Source of the DNA: Sphingobacterium sp. R2
GTDB lineage: Bacteria; Bacteroidota; Bacteroidia; Sphingobacteriales; Sphingobacteriaceae
Assembly (NCBI RefSeq): GCF_040760075.1
Contig: NZ_CP142884.1
Span: 1,426,001-1,490,000, forward strand
Length of the DNA: 64,000 bases
Direction: 5' to 3'
Below, piece after piece: positions 46,509-55,100 of the stretch (position 1 is its first letter; each line of letters opens with the position of its first letter). Under the pieces are notes generated by a model. It was given only the letters and a program-made list of their open reading frames with translations, made no database searches and was not told where the DNA came from. Position numbers and translations under genes: made by a program.

Positions 46509-47138
46509 TTAAATTTCTAGACTATACTGTTTTGTCAATTCTCGATATGCTTCTTGTTCATATTTTGTTCCTTTCGCGCTCATTTTAATGATGTATTTTA
46601 AGTTAGTTGCGGGTGAGTTAATAAGATCAAACATTTTATGGGGTAAGCCGAGCGGTTTTTCTAACTCTAATATTATTTCTTTAAACAGGTTTAGAAAAAA
46701 CTCTATCTTCGAAAGGGGGATTAGATTTTTAATATCGTCTGATCCATCTTCGTGAGCATACACTTTATCTCTTTGGTCCTTTATGTTTTTAATTGATTCT
46801 TTTTCGAGTGCTAATTTTTCTTCCCATTTACCAATTAGTTCCATAGAAACTTTAAGTTCACTATATTCACCATCCGGCTTTACTTTTTTAATAATTCTTG
46901 AGACACTAAACTTTTCCTTTTCATTAAGTAATTTGGCAATCTCAATTATTGTTATTTGCCAATAAATTATTCGAGAATAATAGAAAAAGCTCCTCAATTT
47001 TTTTTGATAGTTTAAATCCGCATCATCTTCATCTTTTTGTAAATATGAGACTATTAAATAGGCTTCTTGAGCTTTCAAAGTAATGTTAGATATAGTTGAA
47101 ATCTCACGCTTTAATTGGTTCTTTCTTTGATCATTCAT
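46509..47138 (-). CDS. HEPN/AbiU2-like protein
   Basis: A 209-residue, mostly helical, soluble protein. The sequence IKDQRDKVYAHEDGS (about residues 118-132) contains an R-x5-H motif (RDKVYAH), the mark of HEPN ribonucleases, and the overall shape fits the AbiU2-type HEPN domain. HEPN proteins often cut RNA in phage defence or toxin-antitoxin systems. No nucleotidyltransferase (MNT) partner is adjacent. It lies in a region with Abi_2 and Rpn nuclease genes. The function is inference from the motif and context. Confidence 0.62.
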   Translation of the reverse strand: MNDQRKNQLKREISTISNITLKAQEAYLIVSYLQKDEDDADLNYQKKLRSFFYYSRIIYWQITIIEIAKLLNEKEKFSVSRIIKKVKPDGEYSELKVSMELIGKWEEKLALEKESIKNIKDQRDKVYAHEDGSDDIKNLIPLSKIEFFLNLFKEIILELEKPLGLPHKMFDLINSPATNLKYIIKMSAKGTKYEQEAYRELTKQYSLEI

Positions 47139-47571
47139 GGTTTAAATTGAATTAATAATAACGGATTAATGAACTTCTGATACGAAATTAGTACAAATCC
47201 ATACAATTCCAGGATAAATGTTACAATAATTTAGACTGATCCACTTTCTATACTGAGCGTTGTTAAGTTCTAAACCACTAAAAAAACATAAATTTCAGAT
47301 AACTGAATTGGGAACATTTTGAGGAGGATCAACTGGCAACGAAGACTCCGTCGCCTACCAAGCAAAAAAAATTAAAGACAGTTCCTATTTTTTGAGCATA
47401 AACAGCATGGAACCCGGTGAATGCGGAATTCTTGAGTATAACCCAATGCTTTAAACGATAGCAACGCAATAATAGCTTGTTTTTTCTATTCAAATGAGTC
47501 CATCTGGTATACTTAGCAAAAGGTTTCGCAAGCAAATATCATTAGAATTATTTAAAATTATTTTTATCATA
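47139..47571. other. Gap with a short relic reading frame
   Basis: On the plus strand 47323-47454 encodes 43 residues (including AYQAKKIKDSSYFLSI and MEPGECGILEYNPML) without a start, which looks like the tail of a degraded gene. Frames after it are broken. The minus-strand ORF over the same bases looks random. The rest shows nothing. Confidence 0.3.
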
Positions 47572-47603
47572 TTTTGGAATATATTGCTTTATTAGTATAT
47601 TTG
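47572..47603 (+). promoter_or_regulatory. Strong Bacteroidota promoter before the Abi_2 relic
   Basis: TTTTG (TTG at 47574-47576), a 19-nt spacer and TATATTTG (47596-47603) match the consensus well. Transcription would start near 47610, directly before a terminator hairpin. Confidence 0.7.
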
Positions 47604-47609
47604 TTTCGT

Positions 47610-47659
47610 TATACCCTCGCACGCCTCTGCCTCAAGCGCATCTTGCGAGGTTTTTTTTT
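47610..47659 (+). ncRNA. Possible 50-nt leader or small RNA ending in a terminator
   Basis: Between the promoter and the abi-like ATG lies a hairpin. CCTCGCA (47615-47621) pairs with TGCGAGG (47644-47650), with an inner CGC/GCG pair and a nine-T tract after it. The transcript would be about 45-50 nt unless read-through occurs. It could be an attenuator of the downstream frame or a free small RNA. Confidence 0.5.
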
Positions 47660-47669
47660 GCCTAATTTT

Positions 47670-47834
47670 ATGAAATACACCAAGAAAGCTTGTACTATAG
47701 ATGAGCATTTAAAGATATTAATTAATCGTGGATTAACTATTGATGATACCGATAGAGCAAAAAGGTATTTGGGAAGCTTTAGTTATTATCGTCTAAGCGG
47801 CTATATGTTCCATCGAGTATTCGACAATATTTAG
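47670..47834 (+). pseudogene. Truncated Abi_2 (AbiD/AbiF-like) gene
   Basis: From ATG 47670 the first 50 residues (KYTKKACTIDEHLKILINRG, then RAKRYLGSFSYYRLSGYMF) are the N-terminal part of the Abi_2 abortive-infection family (PF07751), normally about 300 residues. The frame stops after FDNI at 47834. The bases directly after it encode a different protein, so the remainder was deleted. The terminator-like hairpin just upstream is part of the leader. Confidence 0.72.
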
Positions 47835-48464
47835 TCGTGATGTCTATTATGATGCCTTAAATAGTCAACGTAAAGGGAATTTGTATTTGGTATTGGATTC
47901 GGCAAATCAAAAATCTAACCCAACGATAGCCATTACGTTGTTCTCGGAAGTTGCGAAACTACTACCTTGCGGTCTGCATTAAATGGTGCAGCTGATACAG
48001 TAGGGATAACAAAAACTACAGAACAATTATTGGCCGTGTTAAAAAATAGAGATTTAAGGTCTGAAGCGCTCCAACTGGCTGAACGGGTGAAGAAATCCAA
48101 AAACGGCTATTTGCTGCCTCCTACTGATGCTGCAGCTATCTTTAAGAGCATGACAGATAAATACCATGGTAAAGTCGTTGTTGTGGACTTTTGGGCACAG
48201 TGGTGCGGCCCATGCCGCTCCGGTATTGAATCGTCGCAAGGGAAACGCTTAAAACTCAAAGATAATCCGAATTTGGCGTTTTTTTTTGTGACCGACGTCG
48301 ATGGAACTCCAAATATGGAGTTTTATAAAGATTATATCATTAAAAATAGCATGTTTGAATCCTATCGGGTTTTTGCCGCCCACAGCTGTTACGTATCAAC
48401 AGATGCAAGGGATCAACTAATTCGGTGTGCAATAATAACTTTACTTTTTAAACCAAAATACTAA
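47835..48464 (+). pseudogene. Broken thioredoxin (TlpA-like) gene fragment
   Basis: Right after the Abi_2 stop, one frame reads SRDVYYDALNSQRKGNLYLVLDSANQ, ending near 47980. A second frame (TTG 47967 to 48464) reads on to KVVVVDFWAQWCGPCRSG, a thioredoxin active site (WCGPC). The 5' part of a periplasmic TlpA-like protein seems to be missing, and a frame break separates the two pieces. The C-terminal part (DARDQLIRC) departs from the usual thioredoxin ending. Expression is unlikely. Confidence 0.6.
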
Positions 48465-48493
48465 TTATATTAGTATTTTATATTGTTTGTTCC

Positions 48494-48501
48494 TATCTTT
48501 G
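48494..48501 (+). promoter_or_regulatory. Bacteroidota -7 box of the Rpn gene
   Basis: TATCTTTG matches TAnnTTTG, 26 nt before the ATG at 48528. The -33 element is not clear. Confidence 0.45.
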
Positions 48502-48527
48502 TACTGTTAACCAGTTGATAAATAATT

Positions 48528-49460
48528 ATGAGTCCAAGAAGAAGGCGTATAGATGATCCCTTGTGGAAATCTACTTTGGAGCAAACATTTTCCCATTTTC
48601 TACGATTTATTTTTCCGGATGCAGATGCTGTTTTTGATTTGAATAGACCCTTTGATTATCTTGACAAAGAGTTTGAGCAATTATTCCCTCCGGAAAGTAA
48701 CGGTAAGGGAGTTCGTTATGTCGATAAGCTCGTCAAAGTCTATTTAAATGATGGGAGCGAACAGTTTGTGCTCTGCCATGTGGAGATACAGAGCAGCAAA
48801 GGAAATGGTGATTTGGCCGAGCGCATGTTTCGCTATTTTTATAGAATATGGGATCGTTATAAAGTTCCTATTACGGCTATAGCTATTCTGGCCGATGAAA
48901 ATGGAAGCTATCGGCCGGAGGTATATAGGCAAGAATTTATGGGCACTTCATTGCGCTATGATTTTAACAGTTACAAGATCATGGATCAGCAAGAGTCGGT
49001 ATTGCGGTCAAATAAGAATCCATTTTCTGTTATTGTTCTTACTGCTCTTTTGGCTATCAAGAACAAGAAAATAAGCGACGAAGGCCTGAAAGCGATTAAA
49101 CACGATCTTTATGATGAAATGATAAGCCGGGAGATGGATAAGGATACGAGACAAGGGTTATATAATTTCCTAACTTACTACGTAAGTTTTGATAATGAGG
49201 AAGTTTTGGGTATATTTGAAAAAGAAATAGAAACAAAAATAGGAAGGAGCGATACTATGGGCACTCAAGAATATTTATTAGATAAAGCTGAAAAAAAAGG
49301 AATTCAAAAAGGAATTCAGAAAGGAAAGATTGAAGGAAAGATTGAAGGAAAGCGGGAAGAAGCTATTGCCATTGCACTGGAGTTTAAGAAAATGGGTTTA
49401 CCTATTGCTGATATTGCTAAAGGAACCGGGCTTTCGATCGAAGAAATCGAAAAGCTGTAA
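48528..49460 (+). CDS. Rpn/YhgA-type PD-(D/E)XK nuclease
   Basis: A 310-residue protein of the recombination-promoting nuclease (PF12784-like) family. PLWKSTLEQTFSHFLRFIFP near the N-terminus, GVRYVDKLVKVYL with VLCHVEIQSSKG (catalytic Asp and the Glu-x-Gln, about residues 62-90), and YRIWDRY are typical. The C-terminus carries five 12-bp repeats (KGIQ KGIQ KGKIEGKIEGK) before the tail GTGLSIEEIEKL. Such nucleases are often multicopy; a 3' relic of another copy lies at 61004. A hairpin terminator follows. Confidence 0.87.
   Translation: MSPRRRRIDDPLWKSTLEQTFSHFLRFIFPDADAVFDLNRPFDYLDKEFEQLFPPESNGKGVRYVDKLVKVYLNDGSEQFVLCHVEIQSSKGNGDLAERMFRYFYRIWDRYKVPITAIAILADENGSYRPEVYRQEFMGTSLRYDFNSYKIMDQQESVLRSNKNPFSVIVLTALLAIKNKKISDEGLKAIKHDLYDEMISREMDKDTRQGLYNFLTYYVSFDNEEVLGIFEKEIETKIGRSDTMGTQEYLLDKAEKKGIQKGIQKGKIEGKIEGKREEAIAIALEFKKMGLPIADIAKGTGLSIEEIEKL
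49299..49358 (+). repeat. Five tandem 12-bp units inside the Rpn nuclease gene
   Basis: Units at 49299, 49311, 49323, 49335 and 49347, of the form GGAATTCAAAAA or GGAAAGATTGAA, encode GIQK or GKIE repeats. Copy number could change by slippage without loss of frame. Confidence 0.75.
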
Positions 49461-49557
49461 TCAAATACTTTTAAAATTTATAGATATTTATTTTAAGCCA
49501 TTTCCGAAAGGGAGTGGCTTTTCATTTTAAAGATGCTATATGCTCAAAAAACTCCCC
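49422..49557 (+). repeat. Direct repeat, copy 1 (Rpn tail plus terminator)
   Basis: About 136 bp, covering the last 12 codons of the Rpn gene, its hairpin (49496-49519) and the following ACTCCCC stretch, recur at 61004-61140 with few differences. Confidence 0.85.
49496..49522 (+). terminator. Terminator of the Rpn gene
   Basis: AGCCA...TGGCT with internal TTTCC/GGGAG around GAAA, followed by TTTT. Same motif as at 45086 and 61079. Confidence 0.7.
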
Positions 49558-49766
49558 TTTCGTCGCTGATAAAAGAGGAGAAACTTTATAAATCTAAATT
49601 ATGAAAAATCTTATCGTTAATAATAAAGCGCCCTAATAAATTAAGGCGCTTCGCTAAATGTTGGTATATTTCAACCGGCTGATCTAATATAGAACTAATT
49701 TTTTGAAATTGAAAAATTAAAAATATCTTTTTGCTGTTTGTTTTTCCGTTTTTTGTGAAGAGCCTC

Positions 49767-50252
49767 TTAGTATAATCCAATTATTGGACGCTCGCCATCA
49801 CCGTAAAAGTAATCGAAAAGTTGACTTGGTTTGAGGTTAGCGGCAATGCTTAGTCCGAAGGCCTCATATGCGTACAATTGGTCGAACCTTGTTTTAAAAA
49901 GCTCACTTAATCTAGTTTCCTTAATAGAGCTTGCTTTACTTAATTCTTTCCTTGAATTTATTAGAGGGGAAAATAAACGGTCTAATTTGTTTGCATTATG
50001 ATTTAATGACTCTAATTTAGATGCAGTGTGGCCTTTGAAAAATGCCTGACATAGTTTGTCGAAATCATCACCAATTATATGTAACACTTTATAAAAAGAG
50101 AGAGCACTAAGTTTCGACGTTTCGTTAATTAGAATATTCTCAATTTTACTATCTATTTCAGAATAATTGAATTTACCTCTAAATTTTTTATCTAAAATTA
50201 TTTCAATAAAACCTTTGAATGATTTTAAATTAAACTTCTTGTAGTCAGTCAT
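49767..50252 (-). CDS. Hypothetical protein
   Basis: A 161-residue soluble, mostly helical protein with no signal or membrane segment. I do not recognise its family. The N-terminus is basic (DYKKFNLKSFKGF). A Lys/Ser/Leu-rich central part (about residues 75-115) and the ending GDGERPIIGLY are visible. It stands alone in the accessory region next to the Rpn nuclease. Confidence 0.55.
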   Translation of the reverse strand: MTDYKKFNLKSFKGFIEIILDKKFRGKFNYSEIDSKIENILINETSKLSALSFYKVLHIIGDDFDKLCQAFFKGHTASKLESLNHNANKLDRLFSPLINSRKELSKASSIKETRLSELFKTRFDQLYAYEAFGLSIAANLKPSQLFDYFYGDGERPIIGLY

Positions 50253-50389
50253 TTGTGTTATTTTTTAATTTTAAATCCGGTTATTTGCTCGTTATTTTGG
50301 TTTTATTTACTATATTTGCTTTATAATCAGTAGTCTGATTTAGTCTCAAATATCGAAACGGCAAATTTCAATTGATGCGAGACGTAGGG

Positions 50390-50420
50390 TTTGCGACCCC
50401 CAATGCTTTTTGTATCTTTG
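50390..50420 (+). promoter_or_regulatory. Consensus Bacteroidota promoter
   Basis: TTTG (50390-50393), a 19-nt spacer and TATCTTTG (50413-50420) match the consensus. No ORF starts within 100 nt, so the transcript is probably non-coding. Confidence 0.75.
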
Positions 50421-50426
50421 CAAAAG

Positions 50427-50516
50427 AAGGGGCAAGCTCCCCTATTGGAAACTGCATCAGAGCTCTTTGCCGTGCTTGATATTTGGTGGAAGATAGTGGG
50501 GCTTGCCTCTTTTATA
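50427..50516 (+). ncRNA. Candidate structured small RNA of about 90 nt
   Basis: After the promoter, a segment around 50428-50444 (GGGGCAAGCTCC) pairs with 50497-50514 (GGGGCTTGCC) to form a long closing helix with a G-T pair and one mismatch. An inner hairpin ATCA-G-AGC...GCT-TGAT lies within it. A local alternative hairpin, AGGGG/CCCCT, competes with the long helix. The 3' side is followed by TCTTTTAT, a plausible terminator tract. It resembles a rod-shaped regulatory RNA or a leader with two states. No known family is assigned. Confidence 0.5.
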
Positions 50517-50579
50517 TTTATAAATTTTTGCCCTCTTACTTCCCCTCGAGACTCTTATTGATAATCCAACTATTAAATT

Positions 50580-50690
50580 ATGAGGCAAAAAGAGTCATTA
50601 ACTACAACAAAGCGGCAGCAGATCAAGGATCAGCTTCGTCAGCTTGCAGTATCATTGCTCATAAAGAACAAATACTGCCCACCTGAATAG
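50580..50690 (+). CDS. Small ORF of 36 residues
   Basis: ATG at 50580 opens a basic helical peptide: RQKESLTTTKRQQIKDQLRQ, then LAVSLLIKNKYCPPE. The composition is protein-like (amphipathic helix, K/R/Q-rich) rather than random. It lies about 65 nt after the structured RNA candidate, so it might be translated from the same transcript. No family is known to me. Confidence 0.35.
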   Translation: MRQKESLTTTKRQQIKDQLRQLAVSLLIKNKYCPPE

Positions 50691-51125
50691 CTTCTTAAAA
50701 GCTTAAAATCAATAATGGCCAATAGCCCCTGGGTATCGAATGGATATAAAAGCCGTAATGGCCTATTTATTGCATACCAATTGTTGATTTTGCCGGCCTA
50801 TTTTTTTAGATCCACGCTCTAAAATTGAACAGCCCTCATCTCTTTTATCTTCGCACTTTAAAAGTAAGGGTTTCCGATTTCAAAAGCAAAGATTTGAGAA
50901 AAATACTGTTATAGAATTTCTATATAAAAGGTCGGTTTTTTATTTTACCAACGGACGCGGTATCGTCTCTATCAAATTACGTGTAACTGTCCTGCACCGC
51001 GCCCGATAACCTATTTCTTATTTTTCCACCGTTGTGATCTGAGCCCATTCAGGTTCCCACAAAAAAGCTGATTTCGGTCGGACAGGGAATGCTATGTGCT
51101 ATGGTCACAGCTAAAAACTAAACAC

Positions 51126-51503
51126 ATGAAAGCCATTTATGAAGATCTCCTGCATCTCGACAGGCCATTCTATGAGATCCATGAAGATAGTTACGATCCA
51201 TTGAAATGTATCGAAAACTTTTGGGATCATTATTCGCTAGTCACCATACGCGAAAACCTCTACGCATTGGATCTCAAATGCAAAACCTTCGGCGAAGCTA
51301 CCGAAAGCAAATTGGAGTCTCTACAGCAAACGTTGTTTTTGTCGGATATTTTGCGCGCGCTAATAGCCTATTTCCTGACGCATAGCCGTCAAATTGATAC
51401 GGGCCAATTAAAACTGTCAGCTCTGGAAGCGAATATGGAGGAACTCCAGCTGACCAAAAAAATCAACGATTTTTTTCAATCTATTAACCAACCAAAACCT
51501 TAA
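51126..51503 (+). CDS. Hypothetical protein at the head of the SusCD operon
   Basis: About 125 residues from the ATG at 51126; an in-frame ATG at 51096 is possible but less likely. It is a soluble helical protein with no signal peptide and no recognised domain. It ends 1 bp before the thioredoxin-like gene, so it is translated from the same mRNA as the TlpA/SusC/SusD genes. Its role is unknown. Confidence 0.62.
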   Translation: MKAIYEDLLHLDRPFYEIHEDSYDPLKCIENFWDHYSLVTIRENLYALDLKCKTFGEATESKLESLQQTLFLSDILRALIAYFLTHSRQIDTGQLKLSALEANMEELQLTKKINDFFQSINQPKP

Positions 51504-51504
51504 G

Positions 51505-52122
51505 ATGATGAAAACAATACTATATAATTTACATAAGGCTTTTAAAAGCAAACGAGCACGAGCGATGCTGCTGTGTTTGGTTTCTATGTTTAGTTTATCT
51601 GCCCAAACGCCCCGCCAGGACAGCGGGGCGGATGGGTCTGATCCAGTGCGTCCAGTACTCGTCGGAAATAAATTACCTCAAGATTTCTGGTCCCGAAAAG
51701 TGAAAATCTATAATCAAGGGGACACAGCATTCGTAGAACTATCTAAGTACAAAGGCAAATCTTTTATTCTTGACTTTTGGTCTACTACCTGCGGCGCCTG
51801 TATCGCTGCTTTTCCAGACTTAGTCGAGCTACAAAAGCAGTTCGGGAAGGAATTAAATATTTTGTTAGTAAACTCCTACGGTAAAAAAGATACTTATCAA
51901 CGGATACACAATATGCCTAATGATATCCTTCGAACAAATGACCTTACCTCAATATATGCTGATGATTATTTGATTAAGCTGTTTCCGCACGATGTATACC
52001 CATTTTATGTTTGGGTAGATGCCAATGAAAGAATAGCGGCAATAACACTAAAAAGATTGATTGGTCGGGCATCTGTTAACTCCTTTCTAAAAAATTATTA
52101 TCGCTATGACACGAATAATTAG
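51505..52122 (+). CDS. TlpA-like thioredoxin-fold protein
   Basis: A 205-residue exported protein. The hydrophobic signal is at about residues 19-33, and the mature part begins with AQTP. The redox motif is DFWSTTCGACIAAFP (CxxC, about residues 93-96), and DVYPFYVWVDANERIA (about 161-176) gives the cis-Pro region. It probably acts as a periplasmic disulfide reductase or folding helper. The gene's 3' end overlaps the SusC start by 17 bp. A thioredoxin gene upstream of SusC/SusD is common in Sphingobacteriaceae. Confidence 0.83.
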   Translation: MMKTILYNLHKAFKSKRARAMLLCLVSMFSLSAQTPRQDSGADGSDPVRPVLVGNKLPQDFWSRKVKIYNQGDTAFVELSKYKGKSFILDFWSTTCGACIAAFPDLVELQKQFGKELNILLVNSYGKKDTYQRIHNMPNDILRTNDLTSIYADDYLIKLFPHDVYPFYVWVDANERIAAITLKRLIGRASVNSFLKNYYRYDTNN

Positions 52123-55100
52123 CTCCATCTTGGCAACTCTTTGTTGCTTTACTGTATTTGCTCAGGGTAGGTACAGTGGAAAGGTTATCGACCAGAAGAT
52201 GCATCCAATTGCTGATGCGAATATTAAATTGGTGGGTTCTGCATCAATTTATCGAACTGATTCATTGGGTAAGTTTGAAATAAGCAGTATAGTTACTCCA
52301 CTTACGGTCTCCGTCTCAGCAATCGGCTATGAAACCCAAAAGGTCAGCTGGAATAATTATAGTGCAAACTTGATAATTTCGATGCAGACCAAAGAAAATA
52401 AACTGAATGAAGTTCAGGTGAACACGGGATATCAAATTATGCCGAAAGAACGGTCCACGGGTAGCTTCGGAGCGGTATCGAATAAAGACTTCAATAAAAT
52501 CCCGAGCAGAGGGATCTTGGACCGTATAGAAGGTAAAGTTTCCGGACTGCAGTTTGATAGAAGGAGCGGAAAATCGGTGTTAAATATACGGGGGATAAAC
52601 ACCTTTTCTGAAATAGCGGCTCAGCCCCTCATCGTGGTCGATAATTTCCCTTACGATGGTACATTGGATGATCTTAATCCTAATGATGTGGAATCTGTCT
52701 CCGTATTGAAGGATGCGGCAGCTTCCAGTATATGGGGATCTCGAGCAGGAAATGGCGTGATCGTCGTGACCACCAAAAAGGGAAAGGTGGGCGGTAAGCC
52801 TACTATCAATTTCACAACAACAACAATGGTCAGCAGCAAGCCTGACCTATTCTATAACAAAGTGATCAATAGTAAGGATTTTATCGATGTGGAACGTTTT
52901 CTCTTTGATAATAAGTATTACGATGATGCATACAATAGCGCCTACAATCAGACGACGATATTTTCGCCTGTTGTGGATATGTTGTATGCAAATAAAGCGG
53001 GGCGCTTGTCGGATATTGATCTGAATACGCGATTGAGGGCGCTAGAGGGTAACGATTATCGAAATGACCTGATGAAATATATTTATCAAGCTGCGGTCAA
53101 TCAGCAGTACTTTTTGGATATTTCCACAAGTAATGCAACCAATAGAAACCGCTATTCGGTAGGCTATGATCGCGGGACAGGGGATACAAAAGGGGCAAAT
53201 AATGACCGGTTAACCTTGCGAGCCGTAAACAGCTGGCAATTGGGGCAAAAGTTATCCATAGAGAACACGCTTTCCCTGATCAATGGTCGAGACCGAATTT
53301 TCTCTTCAACGCCACGTTATCCTATGGTTCCCAGTGGTGGAAAAAATACGTTATACCCTTATGCTTCATTGGCTGATGGGGAAGGAAACTTCCTGTCGAT
53401 TCCGAGATTTTATAATTCATCTTTTCTTGAAAGTGCAAATGCTGACGGTCTATTGGACTGGAACTACCGACCTTTAGCGGATCGGGATAAGTCGACTTAC
53501 AAGGCCTGGAATAGGCACCTTTATTTAAATTTTAACTTGCATTATGACATCCTCCCGTTCTTAAAGGCCGATTTGATATATGGTTATGAGCATAGTAATA
53601 CCAAATCAGAATCGCTTTCGGGAGAGGATTCTTTTGAGGTGCGGGATTTGATCAATAAGTATACGCGAATTGTCAATGGGGCAAAGTTGTACGATTTTCC
53701 ATTTGGAGCTATATTGCGCAATGCTGACAATGAGATGCAATCGCATCGTGGAAGGGTACAAGTGAGCTTCAACAAGTCTTTTGGGGGCGACCATGTTTTG
53801 AATGCACTGATCGGTACAGAGCTGTATACCAGAAATGCCGACCAGCGCTCTTCGGGATCTTATGGTTACAATGCCGAAGTTCTCAGCCGCAAAAGCATGG
53901 ATTATAATGCTATCTATCAGCTCTACGGTGGGCTCGGCTACGGGTTTATGACGCCCTTGGATTCGTATGCAGGAACATTATCGAGAACCGTTTCCATGTA
54001 TTTTAATGGCTTATACGAATATAAGGGGAAATATGGGCTTTCTTTTTCTGCGCGAAAGGATGCCGCGAATTCCTTCGGGACGAATGTCAACAGCCAGTGG
54101 AATCCACTATGGTCGGCAGGACTTTCTTGGCAGATAGCAAAGGAAAAATTTATGAAAGAGACCGATTGGATAGATCATCTTAAACTGCGGTCAACCTTCG
54201 GTTACGGTGGTGTACAACCTTATGGGGCACTCAATAAAACTGTAATCGGCTACGTCGGTAATTCAAATTACAGCAATTTGCCTTATGCTCTGATTGGAAG
54301 CCCGCCAAACCCGGGACTCAAATGGGAAACGGTACGTACCTTAAATTTCGGAATGGACTTTTCAATCTATGGTGGAAAATTAATGGCTAATCTAGATTAT
54401 TACCGGAAGAAGTCTTTTGACCTACTTTCTGATGATCCCTTAGATCCGACTTCGGGTTATTCGCTGTTGACAAAAAATGTAGGTCAAATAGCAACGCATG
54501 GCATTGATTTAACGCTCGCCTCAAGCGGTAGGTTCGGAAAAGGCTACTGGCAATCTTCCATTAATTTTTCCTATAGCAAAAATAAAGTGACTGATTATAG
54601 AGGGACAATCGGAGCGACAAGCTTGTATCTGGATGGGGGACAGACGCTGATGCCGCTATTGGGTAAATCTCTGTACCCTGTTTTCTCTTATAAATCCGCT
54701 GGGCTGGATCCGGTCAATGGCGATCCAAGGGGATATAAAAATGGCGACATATCGAAAGATTATCAGACCCTGACGACAGATTCACTGCAATACCTAAATT
54801 ATCATGGCACTGCCTTACCTCCAATATACGGAGCATGGAATAATACCATAGGTTATGGCAAGTTTTACCTAGATTTTAGTCTACTCTTTAAATTTGGCCA
54901 CTATTTTAAGAAGAAATCCATTGTCTATGGTAGTCTATTTGACTCTTGGGATGGACACGCTGATTTTGCCAAGAGATGGCAGCAGCCAGGGGACGAATTG
55001 ACGACAACAGTTCCATCGATGCAATACCCCAACGATAGTTATCGCGATCTGTTTTATCAGCATTCTACCAATAATATCGTCAAAGGTGATCTCATTAGGG

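Larger units (their letters stand above)
50253..51125. other. Long intergenic stretch with a promoter, a structured RNA candidate and a short ORF
   Basis: The promoter and RNA at 50390-50516 and a 36-codon frame at 50580-50690 are listed separately. The remaining part (50700-51125) is rich in short repeats such as AATGGCC and T-runs but has no recognisable gene or clear terminator. Confidence 0.5.

Noticed and set aside
47329..47535. 68-residue minus-strand ORF
   Set aside because: Random-looking composition; the opposite strand has a more protein-like relic.
49586..49780. 64-residue minus-strand ORF beside the hypothetical gene at 49767
   Set aside because: It overlaps the end of the better-supported ORF, and I see no motif or leader; possible but not supportable.
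50427..50516. Retron or CRISPR-type RNA
   Set aside because: The inverted repeats recall retron ncRNA, but no reverse transcriptase or Cas gene is present in the window.
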